Source: Stenotrophomonas sp. Ste86
GTDB taxonomy: Bacteria; Pseudomonadota; Gammaproteobacteria; Xanthomonadales; Xanthomonadaceae
DNA length: 64,000 bases
Assembly (NCBI RefSeq): GCF_024519465.1
Contig: NZ_JALJRW010000001.1
Coordinates: 62,001-126,000 of the forward strand
Reading direction: 5' to 3'
Below the pieces are notes generated by a model. The model made no database searches and had not been told where the DNA came from. It saw only the letters and a list, made by a program, of their open reading frames with translations. Each line of letters starts with the position of its first letter. Positions within the stretch are counted from its first letter, which is position 1. Positions 16,014 through 25,541 of this stretch are shown piece after piece. Both the position numbers and the translations under genes were made by a program.

Positions 16014-18029
16014 ATGCACAAGCTTGCTGTCCTGTTGTTGCTGTTCGTCAGCGTGACCGCCAATGCGGCGGCGGCGCGCGAGGATCACGTGCTGCTGCAA
16101 GGCAATATCGCCGGCAAGCAAATCGTCAAGGCCGCAGCTGCCGGCCGGACAGAGGTCGAGTACCGCTACAACGACCGCGGCCGCGGGGACGACATAAAGG
16201 CGCAGTGGCGCCTGGACGGCAACGGGCTGTTGATCGACTACCAGGCCCAGGGCAACAACTACACCAAGGCCAAGGTCAGCGAGACGTTCTCGCTGCGGGA
16301 CGGCCGGGCACGCTGGAAAAATGCCAGCGAACAAGGCGACCGGGTGCTGACCGCGCCCGCTTTCTTCCTGCCGATCTCGGCCCCGCCGGAGATCCAGGGC
16401 GTACTGGTCCGCGCCTTGCTGAAGGCGCCAGGGCAGCGCCTGGCGCTGTTGCCATCGGGTGAGGCGCACGTGGAACGCGTCGGTACGCTGCAACTCCAAA
16501 GCCAGGCTGGCCCCGTCGCGCTGACCCATTACCGCATCAGCGGACTGGGCTTCACCCCCGCCTCGGTATGGCTGCATGCCGATGGTCGCACGGCGGCGAT
16601 TACCTACGCATCGGGCTGGGTCGCCATCCTGCCGGCGGCGCTCAAAGCCAGCCTGCCCCAGATCGTCGCCGCCCAGGAGCGCGCCGATGCGGAATGGTCG
16701 TCAACGCTGGCGCGCGATCTCACGCACCAGCCGAAGGGGCCGCTGCTGATCCGCAACGCGCGCGTATTCGACCCGCGCGATCTCACCGCCACGGCGGGCA
16801 CCAGCGTGCTGGTGGACGGCGAGCGCATCATCCGGGTGGCCGCCGACGGACGGATAGACGCGCCCGCCAACGCCGAGGTCATCGACGCGCACGGACGGTT
16901 CCTGCTGCCGGGCCTGTGGGACGTGCACAAACACTACGCCGAAGCCGATGGCCCTCTCGATATCGCCGCGGGCATCACCAGCAGCCGCGACCTGGCCAAC
17001 AACACCGACAACTTCATCGAGCGGGTCAGGCGGTTCGATGCCGGCACCGAGATCGGGCCGCGCGTGTCGATGGCCGGCTTCATTGACGGGCCAGGGCCGT
17101 TTGCCGGGCCGACCAGGATGCTGGTCAGTACACCCGAGGAGGCCCGCAAGGCGGTCGACTGGTATGCCGACCATGGCTATGTGCAGATCAAGACCTATTC
17201 CTCGCTGAAGCCCGAGCTGTTTCCGGTGATCGCCGACCATGCACACGCACGCGGACTGCGCGTCAGCGGCCATGTGCCGGCCTTCGTATCGGCGCGACAG
17301 TTCGTCGAGGGCGGCGCCGACGAGATCCAGCACATCAATTTCATCTTCCTCAATTTCATGTATCCGCGGGTGCAGGAGACGCGCAACATGAAGCGGCTGA
17401 CGGAGATCGGCGAGCATGCCTACGAGTACACGCCGGACCAGCCGGAGGTTCGCGAGTTCATCGCGTTCCTGAAGGCGCACCACACTGTTGTGGATCCCAC
17501 CCTCGCCGTCTTCGAGGATTTGTCCGGCGACCCCAACGATCCGGTACCGCCAGGCCTGCGTCCGATCGCCGCCCGGCTGCCGCCACAGGTGCAGCGCAAC
17601 TTCGGCTTCGACCCGCTCCCGGTGCCGAAGGGCCAGGAAGCAGCCTATGCCAAGGCATTCCCTGCGTTGATGCGCATGGTCAAGGCCCTCCATGATGGCG
17701 GCGTCACCCTGATGCCCGGCACCGATGGGCTGGCCGGCTACCTGTTGCACGCCGAGCTGGATATCTACGCCCGCGCCGGCATTCCCAATGCGGAAGTACT
17801 GCGCCTGGCGACGCTGACGCCGGCCCAGGTCATGGGCGTGGACAAGGATCGCGGCGTGATCGCGCCAGGCAAGCTGGCCGACATGGTGCTGATCGATGGC
17901 GATCCGCTCAACGACATGCGCGATATCCGCAAGGTGGAGCTTGTGTTCAAGGGTGGCAAGATCTTCGATCCGGCAGCGATCGAGCAGGCACTCGGTATCC
18001 AGCCGCGCAAGCCGGTGCAGGTCCAATGA
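16014..18029 (+). CDS. Exported metal-dependent amidohydrolase
   Basis: A 671-residue protein with signal peptide MHKLAVLLLLFVSVTANAAA. The first 220 residues form a separate beta-rich domain. From about residue 240 (LLIRNARVFDPRD) it is an amidohydrolase: LPGLWDVHKHYA carries the metal HxH pair, later histidines are in VSGHVPA and EIQHINF, and the last Asp is in LMPGTDGLAG. The end (GVIAPGKLADMVLIDGDPL) is typical of imidazolonepropionase/prolidase-like members. It probably hydrolyses a cyclic amide or dipeptide in the periplasm. The stop overlaps the start of the M19 gene by four bases (ATGA), so the two act together. Confidence 0.85.
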   Translation: MHKLAVLLLLFVSVTANAAAAREDHVLLQGNIAGKQIVKAAAAGRTEVEYRYNDRGRGDDIKAQWRLDGNGLLIDYQAQGNNYTKAKVSETFSLRDGRARWKNASEQGDRVLTAPAFFLPISAPPEIQGVLVRALLKAPGQRLALLPSGEAHVERVGTLQLQSQAGPVALTHYRISGLGFTPASVWLHADGRTAAITYASGWVAILPAALKASLPQIVAAQERADAEWSSTLARDLTHQPKGPLLIRNARVFDPRDLTATAGTSVLVDGERIIRVAADGRIDAPANAEVIDAHGRFLLPGLWDVHKHYAEADGPLDIAAGITSSRDLANNTDNFIERVRRFDAGTEIGPRVSMAGFIDGPGPFAGPTRMLVSTPEEARKAVDWYADHGYVQIKTYSSLKPELFPVIADHAHARGLRVSGHVPAFVSARQFVEGGADEIQHINFIFLNFMYPRVQETRNMKRLTEIGEHAYEYTPDQPEVREFIAFLKAHHTVVDPTLAVFEDLSGDPNDPVPPGLRPIAARLPPQVQRNFGFDPLPVPKGQEAAYAKAFPALMRMVKALHDGGVTLMPGTDGLAGYLLHAELDIYARAGIPNAEVLRLATLTPAQVMGVDKDRGVIAPGKLADMVLIDGDPLNDMRDIRKVELVFKGGKIFDPAAIEQALGIQPRKPVQVQ

Positions 18030-19219
18030 GCCTCTCCATCGATGCCGCCACGCGCGAGGCGCCTGCCATTGAACCGTCGCGACGGCGCTTTCTTGGTGCC
18101 TGCGCACTCGGCAGCGCAGGCGCGCTGCTGTTGCCGACGCGTGCAGGCGCCGCCGCGCCGGCAACAGCCGCCCGCTCGCAGTGGCCTGGCTACCTTCAGG
18201 CCACGGTGATCGATACCCTCAACGGTGGCCCGCTCGACCCGCAGGCCGAGGCCGAATATGCACCGTTGGACGCTCGCGTGCTGGCCGACGCAAGGGCCTC
18301 GGGACTGACCGCCTGCAACGTAACGGTCAGTGGCGTCGGCAGTTACCTCAACGACTATGCGCTGACGATGCGTGCCATTGCCTACTGGAACGGCGAACTG
18401 GCGCGCCATGCCGATGCGCTGCGCCTGGTGCGCACCGGCGCGGACCTTGCCGACGCAAAGCACAGCGGACGGCTCGGCCTGATCTATGGCTTCCAGGATG
18501 CGACGCCGTTCGGCGAGGACCTGGAACGCTTCGAGACCTTTTACGGTCTTGGCGTGCGCATCTACCAGCTGACGTACAACCGGCGCAATCTGATCGGCGA
18601 CGGCTGCCTGGAGGCCGCCAATGCCGGGCTCAGCCAATTCGGTCGTGAGCTGATCGAGCGGCTCGATGCCGGTCGTGCCTTGATCGATCTCTCACATAGC
18701 GGCCAGCGCACCGCACTGGAGGCGATCGCCGCGTCCAGGGGTCCGGTCACCATCAGCCACACCGGCTGCACCGCCCTCGTCGACCGTCCGCGCAACAAAA
18801 GCGACGAGGAGCTGCGCCTGCTCGCCGGCCGTGGCGGCGTGGCGGGCATCTACCTGATGCCCTTCCTGCGCAAGGAGGGACAACCGACGGCGGCGGATCT
18901 GATCCGCCATATCGAGCACGCGATCAATGTCTGCGGCGAAGAGCACGTCAGCCTGGGTTCGGACGGCATCATCCCGGCGATCGATCTGACCCCTGAGTAC
19001 CGCAAGGCGTTCCGCGCATTTGTCGAGGAGCGCGTCAAGCGTGGCATCGCCGCGCCGGGAGAGAGCGCTGAGGTGGTCAATTTCCTGCCCGACCTCAATC
19101 AACCCGATCGCTTCGACCGTATTGCGCTCCTGCTGTCCCGGCGTGGGCATCGTGACGCGCGCATCGAGAAGATACTGGGCGGCAACTTCGCGCGGTTGTT
19201 CACGGACGTATGCGGGTGA
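18026..19219 (+). CDS. Tat-exported M19 membrane-dipeptidase relative with altered metal site
   Basis: A 397-residue protein with a twin-arginine signal (SRRRFLGACALGSAGALLL). The fold follows peptidase M19 (renal dipeptidase family): LIDLSHSG and TISHTGC keep two zinc histidines and SLGSDGI keeps the late Asp. The first zinc motif, normally DGHND, reads IDTLNGG here and lacks the His and Asp. The bridging Glu region, normally IEGG, reads YGFQDAT with Gln. The usual two-zinc centre therefore cannot form as in classic members, so the protein may have another activity or use one metal. It is translationally coupled to the amidohydrolase. Confidence 0.8.
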   Translation: MSLSIDAATREAPAIEPSRRRFLGACALGSAGALLLPTRAGAAAPATAARSQWPGYLQATVIDTLNGGPLDPQAEAEYAPLDARVLADARASGLTACNVTVSGVGSYLNDYALTMRAIAYWNGELARHADALRLVRTGADLADAKHSGRLGLIYGFQDATPFGEDLERFETFYGLGVRIYQLTYNRRNLIGDGCLEAANAGLSQFGRELIERLDAGRALIDLSHSGQRTALEAIAASRGPVTISHTGCTALVDRPRNKSDEELRLLAGRGGVAGIYLMPFLRKEGQPTAADLIRHIEHAINVCGEEHVSLGSDGIIPAIDLTPEYRKAFRAFVEERVKRGIAAPGESAEVVNFLPDLNQPDRFDRIALLLSRRGHRDARIEKILGGNFARLFTDVCG

Positions 19220-19275
19220 CCCGATGCCCGCCCCCTGCCCTGCCCCGCGCGGGGGGGCGGCTGTGCACACGAAAA

Positions 19276-19301
19276 CGGCAGGCCGGTGCACCGGCCTGCC
19301 G
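19276..19301 (-). terminator. Perfect 26-base palindrome between convergent genes
   Basis: CGGCAGGCCGGTG followed by its exact complement CACCGGCCTGCCG. It lies between the stop of the M19 gene (19219) and the end of the porin gene (19354). On the minus strand the stem is followed by TTTTC, so it is the likely terminator of the leftward porin operon, and it could also stop the rightward one. Confidence 0.65.
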
Positions 19302-19353
19302 TGACATGGACGTCCAGACCCTTACCGGCAGGCGGAAGCCTGTACCGACCGGC

Positions 19354-20625
19354 TCAAAGCGTTGCCTGCGCCTGCAGCGTGAACACCCAGCTGTCCGGAC
19401 GGCTGGCATACGCACCGGGCCGCGCCACGTACTGCACCGACGGCCGCAGGATCAACCACCGCGTGACCTGCACGCCATAGTTCAGCTCGACGAACTGCTC
19501 GTTGCTCTGCACGTCCTTGCCGGTCACCTGCTGGTACCGCGCAAGCCGGTCGGAGATGTCCAGCCGGTTCCAGGCCAGGCTCAGCACGTCGTCTTCCCGC
19601 GATGCCACCACGCCGCGCCAGCTCACGCCGGCTTCCCACGCGTAACGCATGAGGCCGGTCTTCGCATCGGCGCGCGTGGCTACGCCGAACACCGACAGGC
19701 CACGCACGGTGTCGCCCTCCGGCTTCAACACGCGCTGCGCGACCTGCACGTAGGAGCCACTGCGATGCGACGCCCGTGGCGCGGTGGGATCGCCGATGTC
19801 ATCCGCATTGGAGGTGTCCAGGTAATAACCGACCTTGTAGGTGCCGCCGTAGTCGTAGCCGGTCTTGCCGTGGCTGTAGCCCACCTCGACGGGCAGGAAC
19901 AGGCCGGTCTTGCCGCGGTCGGAAACGCGGAAGCCGCTGCCGGCCTGCTTGCGCGTCGGCACGACGTCATAGATGCCGGTCTGTGCATACCAGCCTGACG
20001 GGTCGTTCCACTTCACCCGCAGGCCCCACTGGCCGGTCGGATTGTCCAGCCAGCCGGAACTGTAGATCGGGCCCAGCGGATGCCCGCACTGGCCATTGTT
20101 GTTGAAGTTGCAGGTATACGGCAGGCCGCCGAAGTCATTGCCCATCGAGTAGAAGCCGCCCTTGAGGCTCAGCCGCTTGTCCAGCAGCCGGCGTTCGTAG
20201 GACAACTCGTTGAAGCGCAGGTTCTGGCCCTGCCCGTAGAAGGCCTGGTTCTGGATGTAGGACCCCGTGGAGCGCTCATTGACCGCATTGCCGAAGCGGT
20301 CGGAGAACACTACCCGCAGCGTGCCGTCGAAGCCGAACGCTCTGCCGGTGTCGATCATCGCGCCCAGGTCGATGTGCTCGGCCGTGGACCAGCCCTTGCC
20401 CTTGTAGCCGGCGCTGTTGACGCCGCTGGCAATGACGATGCGTGCGCTCGGGGTGATGCCCCGGTCCTGCAGCCACAGTCGGGCCGCCCAGTCCGCGCTC
20501 AATGGGGTCTGGGTGATGGTGTCCACCGTCTTGGGCTTGGGCGCATCGGCGTCGGCGGCCCAGGCGGGCAGGCTTGCGGTCAAGGCCACGAGCCCTGCAC
20601 AGATCATCAAGGAGGTGCGCTTCAT
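19354..20625 (-). CDS. OprB-type carbohydrate porin
   Basis: The ATG at 20625 begins a signal peptide (MKRTSLMICAGLVALTASLP, cut after AWA), giving 423 residues. The mature part is a series of amphipathic beta strands with the OprB-family pattern IYSSGWLDNPTGQWGLRVKW and, later, SYVQVAQRV. It ends in an aromatic-containing strand (WVFTLQAQATL), as outer-membrane barrels do. A putative role is sugar or polyol uptake across the outer membrane. It is the last gene of an operon with the oxidase subunits upstream; its start overlaps the cytochrome stop by four bases, which suggests it feeds their substrate. Confidence 0.8.
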   Translation of the reverse strand: MKRTSLMICAGLVALTASLPAWAADADAPKPKTVDTITQTPLSADWAARLWLQDRGITPSARIVIASGVNSAGYKGKGWSTAEHIDLGAMIDTGRAFGFDGTLRVVFSDRFGNAVNERSTGSYIQNQAFYGQGQNLRFNELSYERRLLDKRLSLKGGFYSMGNDFGGLPYTCNFNNNGQCGHPLGPIYSSGWLDNPTGQWGLRVKWNDPSGWYAQTGIYDVVPTRKQAGSGFRVSDRGKTGLFLPVEVGYSHGKTGYDYGGTYKVGYYLDTSNADDIGDPTAPRASHRSGSYVQVAQRVLKPEGDTVRGLSVFGVATRADAKTGLMRYAWEAGVSWRGVVASREDDVLSLAWNRLDISDRLARYQQVTGKDVQSNEQFVELNYGVQVTRWLILRPSVQYVARPGAYASRPDSWVFTLQAQATL

Positions 20626-22019
20626 GCCGCGGCCCTCCGGTTCCTGCGCGTGCGCCACGCGCGGCGCACCAGCAGAAGCACGCCCACCAGCACCACTGCG
20701 CCCAGGATGAGCAGCGGCAGCCATAGCCGCCCGATCTTGGCCAGCAGCGGCTTTTCGCCCCCGGCGCGGATGAGCGCGACCTGCGCTGCGGTGACCTGGT
20801 CACCCGGCCCGAACTGGGTACGCACGTAAGTCGCGACCGCGGCGATGTCGTCATCGCCCAGGGCCTGTACGTAGGAGCCTTGGGAGAAATGCGGCATCAA
20901 GGCGTGCTCGCCATTCACGTCGCGGTCGATGCCGCCGATGATGGTCGCCACCAGGTTCTGCGGACGGGTCATGCCCACGGTGGTGTTGTGCACCAACGAG
21001 GGGTAAACCCCGTCCTTGCTGCCCTCCCCGCGCGAACCATGGCAGCTGGCGCACAAGCCCGAGTACAGCACTGGCCCGGAGGCCAGGGGTGCATCGGTGC
21101 CACGCACCGGTTGCTCGCCCGGTGCCTTGGCGGCATCGCCCCAGGCGAAGGCAGCGCGGGTGGCGTCCTTGTCGACCACGGGCGGCACGGTGCGCAGGTA
21201 GGCCACGATGGCGCTGATGTCCTGGTCCTGCAGTTTGGACAGGCTGTTGCTCACGGCCTCGGCCATGCCGCCGCCCGCCTGCGCCTTGCCGGCCACGCGG
21301 CCGGTCTTGAGATAGCGTGCCAGCTCCTCATCGGTCCAGCCGCCGATACCGCTGATCGGGTCGGAGGTGATATTGGGCGCATACCAGTCACCCAGCGAAC
21401 CGCCGGCGAAGGCCTTGCCGCCCACTTCCTGCATCATCAGGCCGCGCGGGCTGTGGCAGCTGGAACAGTGCGCCAGGCCTTCCACCAGATAGGCGCCGCG
21501 ATTCCACTGCGCATCCTTGCCCGGATCGGGTTTGAAGGGCGTCTTGTCCAGGAACAGCAGGTTCCACACCGCCATGGACGTGCGCACACTGAAGGGGAAC
21601 GGCAGCTCGGTGCGATGCGCCTCCTCGTTCACCGGTGCCACGCCTTGCATGAAGTAGACATACAGCGCGTGGATGTCCTCGTCGGTGAGCTTGGCGTACG
21701 AGGTGTAGGGCATGGCCGGATACAGATGCGCGCCGTCCTTGCGCACGCCCTCGCGGACCGCCTTGGCGAAATCACGCTCGCTGTAGGTGCCGATGCCATG
21801 GGTCTTGGATGGGGTGATGTTGCTGGCCCAGATTTCGCCCAGTGGCGAGGCGATGGCGTACCCACCGGCGTACGGCTTGCCTTGCTTCGGGCTGGTATGG
21901 CAGGCCACGCAGTCGGCGGCGACGGACAGGTAGCGGCCGCGTTCGAGAGTCTCGTCGGCGCGTGCGGTTTGGCTGATGCCTGTCAGCATGCCCAGCGCGA
22001 TGAGCAGCATCGTCTTCAT
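20622..22019 (-). CDS. Membrane-bound tri-haem cytochrome c subunit of an alcohol/gluconate dehydrogenase
   Basis: A 465-residue protein with signal peptide MKTMLLIALGMLTGISQTAR. Three CxxCH haem sites occur: CVACH near residue 37, CSSCH near 185 and CASCH near 345. The axial Met candidates include PAMPYTSY and LMPHFSQ. A C-terminal membrane helix (LWLPLLILGAVVLVGVLLLV) with a basic tail anchors it. This is the standard electron-accepting subunit of membrane-bound gluconate, sorbitol or alcohol dehydrogenases, which passes electrons to ubiquinone. It overlaps the GMC flavoprotein gene (22016) and the porin gene, so the unit is tightly coupled. Confidence 0.9.
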   Translation of the reverse strand: MKTMLLIALGMLTGISQTARADETLERGRYLSVAADCVACHTSPKQGKPYAGGYAIASPLGEIWASNITPSKTHGIGTYSERDFAKAVREGVRKDGAHLYPAMPYTSYAKLTDEDIHALYVYFMQGVAPVNEEAHRTELPFPFSVRTSMAVWNLLFLDKTPFKPDPGKDAQWNRGAYLVEGLAHCSSCHSPRGLMMQEVGGKAFAGGSLGDWYAPNITSDPISGIGGWTDEELARYLKTGRVAGKAQAGGGMAEAVSNSLSKLQDQDISAIVAYLRTVPPVVDKDATRAAFAWGDAAKAPGEQPVRGTDAPLASGPVLYSGLCASCHGSRGEGSKDGVYPSLVHNTTVGMTRPQNLVATIIGGIDRDVNGEHALMPHFSQGSYVQALGDDDIAAVATYVRTQFGPGDQVTAAQVALIRAGGEKPLLAKIGRLWLPLLILGAVVLVGVLLLVRRAWRTRRNRRAAA

Positions 22020-23656
22020 GCGGCACGCTCGATGGCGTCGGCCGCGCGCAGTGCCAGCGCGGCCATGGTCAGGGTGCTGTTGACCACGCTGGCCGAGACC
22101 ATCGCGCTGCCACCGGGCAGCCACAGGTTCGGATGGTCATGTGCACGGCAATCGCCATCGACCACCGAGTCGCGCGGATCGGCGCCCATGATGGTCGATC
22201 CCATGATGTGGTTGTTCGCATTGAGCGAGGTGGTGATGACGAATTCTTCGGCGTTGAACAGCGTGCCGATGTGCCGCAGCTGTTCGCAGGACTTGTCGTA
22301 GCCCTTGCGTGCGTAATCGCCCAGCGAGTAATGGATGTCCGGGCAGGCCAGGCCGTGGCCATCCACGCGGGTGGTGGAGAGGGTCAGGCGGTTGGTCGGA
22401 TCCGGCAGGGGTTCCAGGCTGATCGACAGGTCCACGCCGTAGATCGCGCGGCGGCGGATTTCCGCGTCCAGCGCGTCACCGGTCAGCCCCATCTTCAGCG
22501 CCTGATCGGTGGCGACGGGCACGCGGCTGATGTTGTTGAGGATGATCTTGGTGGCCGAGTACTGCGACCGGAACGCGCCGTCGCGCGGCCCAACCATGCA
22601 GCTGGACTGCGCCGGCCCCCGGCCCAGCCAGATCGGCCGATCGGCGATGAACGAGCAGTGGAAGCCGGAGTGGTCCAGCATGTTGCGCCCGACCTGGTCG
22701 GACGAATTGGCGATGCCGTTCGGGTTCTGTTCGTTGGCCGCGAGCAGCAGCAGGCGCGGGGTTTCCAGCGCGTTGCAGGCGATCACGAAGCTGCGCCCGG
22801 TGGCCTTGTGGCTGACCTTGTCGCTGTCATACCAATGGATGGCCGTCACCCGGTTCTGTGCATCGGTGTCGATCCTGTAGGCCACCGATTCGTCCAGCAC
22901 CTTGGCGCCCAGGGCCTCGGCGGCCTGGACCGTGTGGACGCCGTTGTACATGGCCCCGATCGGGCAGATTGGCTGGCAGTTGTTGTTGCCGCAGCAGGCA
23001 GGCCGGTCATTCCACGGCTTGATCATGCGCCCCTGCGGAATCGGCACCAGGTTGTAGCCGTGCGGATTGACCACCTCGGCAAATACCTTGTCGCCGTTGC
23101 CCCACGGAATCATGTCGGCCAGGTAGGGTTTGGAGCGCTCGGACGGGCTCTGCTGGGCCGGGTCGTTCGGTCCGGACACGCCCATCGCTTCTTCGGCGCG
23201 GCAGTAGTACGGCTCGATGTCCTCATAACTGATCGGCCAGTCGCGACCGACGCCGTAGGTGGACTGCATCTTGAAGTCCACCGGCAGGTGCCGCCAGCAC
23301 GACGCGGCCCAGTGCCACGTCGTGCCGCCCACGGCCTTGATGAAGCCCTGGTGGAAGCTGCTGGCATCGGGGCCGGTCAGGCCGACGTAATCGTTGGCCG
23401 GAAAATACAGCGGCGCGGTGGCGAACTTCGATTGCGGGTACGGCCCCTGGAAATCGCTACCGATGCGTCGCTCGAAGCTGGCGTTGCGCCAGTTTTCAAC
23501 GACGTCGGAACGGTTCAAGCGAGGGCCGGCCTCCAGGATCAGCACGGATTTGCCAGCGCGGACCAGCTGGTGGGCGATCAATGCGCCAACGACGCCAGAA
23601 CCGACGATCACGACGTCGGCATCGACGTCGCCATCACGGAAAACCGGAGCTTTCAT
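22016..23656 (-). CDS. GMC-family flavoprotein, gluconate/sugar dehydrogenase large subunit
   Basis: From the ATG at 23656 (MKAPVFRDGDVDADVVIVGS) the protein has 546 residues. The FAD-binding Rossmann motif VIVGSGVVGALIAHQL is at the N-terminus, and ACCGNNNCQPICPIGAMY is a Cys cluster seen in membrane-bound gluconate dehydrogenase subunits, where it can bind an Fe-S cluster. The C-terminal NHIMGSTIMG and NLWLPGGSAM blocks include the catalytic His region of GMC enzymes. There is no own signal peptide; export would ride with the Tat-tagged small subunit encoded just upstream. Substrate could be gluconate, 2-ketogluconate, sorbitol or similar. Confidence 0.88.
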   Translation of the reverse strand: MKAPVFRDGDVDADVVIVGSGVVGALIAHQLVRAGKSVLILEAGPRLNRSDVVENWRNASFERRIGSDFQGPYPQSKFATAPLYFPANDYVGLTGPDASSFHQGFIKAVGGTTWHWAASCWRHLPVDFKMQSTYGVGRDWPISYEDIEPYYCRAEEAMGVSGPNDPAQQSPSERSKPYLADMIPWGNGDKVFAEVVNPHGYNLVPIPQGRMIKPWNDRPACCGNNNCQPICPIGAMYNGVHTVQAAEALGAKVLDESVAYRIDTDAQNRVTAIHWYDSDKVSHKATGRSFVIACNALETPRLLLLAANEQNPNGIANSSDQVGRNMLDHSGFHCSFIADRPIWLGRGPAQSSCMVGPRDGAFRSQYSATKIILNNISRVPVATDQALKMGLTGDALDAEIRRRAIYGVDLSISLEPLPDPTNRLTLSTTRVDGHGLACPDIHYSLGDYARKGYDKSCEQLRHIGTLFNAEEFVITTSLNANNHIMGSTIMGADPRDSVVDGDCRAHDHPNLWLPGGSAMVSASVVNSTLTMAALALRAADAIERAA

Positions 23657-23704
23657 GAGGGGTATCCAGATCAATTGCAGGAAAAGAAGATGACCGCGCA
23701 GGTG

Positions 23705-24256
23705 TCAGGCGCGTGCTCGGATCGGTGCGGGCGGCTCGGCGGTCCACCATGCGGGCCCGCCCTGGGCGTAGGTCGCCGGGAACAGGCCATCCTCGGCAGG
23801 GCGCTGCATCAGCGCATCGCGATAGGACACGGTGACGGCGTGGACGCCTTTGCCCACGGTGCCGGTGTACCAGGCGGTGATGATCGCCAGCGCCGCCGGC
23901 CTCGCGTCGCCGGCCGCAGCCAGCAGTGCCTGCGCCCCATCCGTCCGGGTCGCCAGCGCGATAAGCGCGGGAAACCGGGCATGGACGTCGGGCTGCAGCG
24001 TGGCAAATGCCTTTTCAATCCGGTCAGCGGTGGCTGGGTCCAGGTCGCGCTTGTCAGTGAGGGCTTCGGACAGCCGGAGGAAGGCGGCATTGGCGTCGGT
24101 GGCAGGCGCAGCATCGGGTGCGGCATTCACCGCCGTCGCAGGCATTTTCCCGTGGCAGGCCGCAAGCAGCGACGCCGAACCCATGGCCAGAAGGAAGTGC
24201 CGTCGCGTCAGGCCCCGTGCCTGTCGACCTGCTTCCAGTCCCTCGGGAATACGCAT
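23705..24256 (-). CDS. Tat-exported small subunit of the GMC dehydrogenase
   Basis: The ATG at 24256 is preceded by GGAG and gives 183 residues. GLTRRHFLLAMGSASLLAAC is a twin-arginine signal, with the Cys possibly a lipid site. The mature part is all-helical (FLRLSEALTDKRDLDPATAD) and ends YAQGGPAWW, as in the sorbitol/gluconate dehydrogenase subunit 3 family. It carries the folded FAD subunit across the membrane and helps dock it to cytochrome c. It is the first gene of the leftward four-gene operon; the gap to the large subunit is 48 bases. Confidence 0.8.
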   Translation of the reverse strand: MRIPEGLEAGRQARGLTRRHFLLAMGSASLLAACHGKMPATAVNAAPDAAPATDANAAFLRLSEALTDKRDLDPATADRIEKAFATLQPDVHARFPALIALATRTDGAQALLAAAGDARPAALAIITAWYTGTVGKGVHAVTVSYRDALMQRPAEDGLFPATYAQGGPAWWTAEPPAPIRARA

Positions 24257-24440
24257 GTTGTGGACTCCGTGCTCCGTGACGTGCTCGGCTCCCGACCCGT
24301 ACATCACGGGACGGACGAGCGCCGACGCGGCATACCTTACAGCATGTGACTGTCGTCACGGAGTGATCGAGACGGCGTTCACGGACCGCCGACGGTCCCG
24401 TGGCTACAACTCGGGGTGTGATCATTACTGGAGACGGGCC

Positions 24441-24680
24441 ATGCGAATCGCGTTGTTGAGTGCCGTCGCCCTGCTGACATTGTCGGCCTGCAGCAAACCC
24501 GAGCGGACCGATCAAGGCCAGCACGCCTACGCCATCGAACAGCCGGCCCCTGCACCTGTCCCTGCCGCAGGCAACACGGCCGCACGCAACGTGCCCGGTG
24601 GCGGAAGTGGTACTGCCGCGTCCGCACAGCAGGATTCCGGCGCCGCGTCTGACGCGGCACCGCCGCCGCCCAAGCGGTAG
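24441..24680 (+). CDS. Small lipoprotein, Ala/Pro-rich
   Basis: A 79-residue protein starting MRIALLSAVALLTLSACSKP. LSAC is a lipobox, so Cys17 would be lipidated. The rest is low-complexity Ala/Pro/Gly and ends in PPPPKR. CTGGAGA lies ten bases before the start. It is divergent from the dehydrogenase operon. Function unknown; such short lipoproteins are common in the family. Confidence 0.7.
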   Translation: MRIALLSAVALLTLSACSKPERTDQGQHAYAIEQPAPAPVPAAGNTAARNVPGGGSGTAASAQQDSGAASDAAPPPPKR

Positions 24681-24705
24681 GGCTCACCAGCTGCCGTGTG
24701 CGCCG

Positions 24706-25341
24706 TTACGCGGTATCGCGTGCCAGCATGGGTTCCAACGGCGCTGCAGTGGAACCATTGAAGCAAAGCTCTGCGACCAGCAGGTTTGGAACCCAGCATA
24801 GCCATGCGATCACCGGGTAGGCGACGTCAAAGGGGATCCCGGCGACCATCGAAGACGGAAGGTAGATGCGCAATGTCACGGCGGCCAGCGTCAGGGCGAC
24901 ATTGCGCACCATCCATTTGCGGTGTGCCGCGACCGCGCCGCCCCGGATCGCCATGTAGGCCCGCAGGCCGGTGTACAGCCAGAGAACGGCAAGGCAGGCG
25001 AAGCCGATTTTCGCCGCTACCCCGCCGAACGCGAACGTGGCCATATAGAGCCCGGACAGCCCGCCCAGCAGGACGCCAACGCTCAGGTAAATACGCCCCA
25101 TCCAACGGTGGGCACCGGTAAACCGCTTTCGCAGGCGTGCGGAGAACTGGAATGGCCCCAACGCCAGCGCGACCGAAGCGGCGAACACATGCATATAGAT
25201 GCCCGCCCGGTGGCCAAGGAAGGACGCCTTCATGTCCGGGTGGACCAGGCTGCCCAGTGGCAGCAGCGCATAGGCGATGATCGCGTAAGCCGCCACGGCC
25301 AGTGACAGGACGTAAACGCATGCCGTGCCGAATCGCTTCAT
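24706..25341 (-). CDS. DUF2306-type membrane protein
   Basis: A 211-residue protein with about six or seven membrane segments (for example YVLSLAVAAYAIIAYALLPL and IYLSVGVLLGGLSGLYMATF). The pattern GPFQFSARLRKRFTGAHRWM, with Gln, Arg and an HRW motif at the membrane edge, and later AHRKWMVRN, is characteristic of DUF2306 proteins. Conserved His residues could bind haem or quinone, but no function is known to me. It converges with the lipoprotein gene and is divergent from the SPFH operon. Confidence 0.8.
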   Translation of the reverse strand: MKRFGTACVYVLSLAVAAYAIIAYALLPLGSLVHPDMKASFLGHRAGIYMHVFAASVALALGPFQFSARLRKRFTGAHRWMGRIYLSVGVLLGGLSGLYMATFAFGGVAAKIGFACLAVLWLYTGLRAYMAIRGGAVAAHRKWMVRNVALTLAAVTLRIYLPSSMVAGIPFDVAYPVIAWLCWVPNLLVAELCFNGSTAAPLEPMLARDTA

Positions 25342-25541
25342 GAACGTTCAGTGCCCGTGGGTTCGACCCTCTTTGGTCGATCGCGATGCTGCCCCTTTGC
25401 CCGGGGGGCGTCAATCATCGCTGCGAGGCGTCCGGGCGGGCCATGCGCCGTGCCCCGCTCCCTTTCCCCTCCCCAGCTGCTGATATAGTCGCTCCAGCAC
25501 GACGGGCACCCCGCCCGTTCTCGGAATACAGGGAGTTGGTC

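Noticed and set aside
14325..16577. Long open frame of 750 codons on the minus strand
   Set aside because: It is antisense to the AraC regulator, the small membrane protein and the amidohydrolase start. Its composition (Gln/Gly/His/Arg-rich, no domains) is that of a GC-rich shadow frame.
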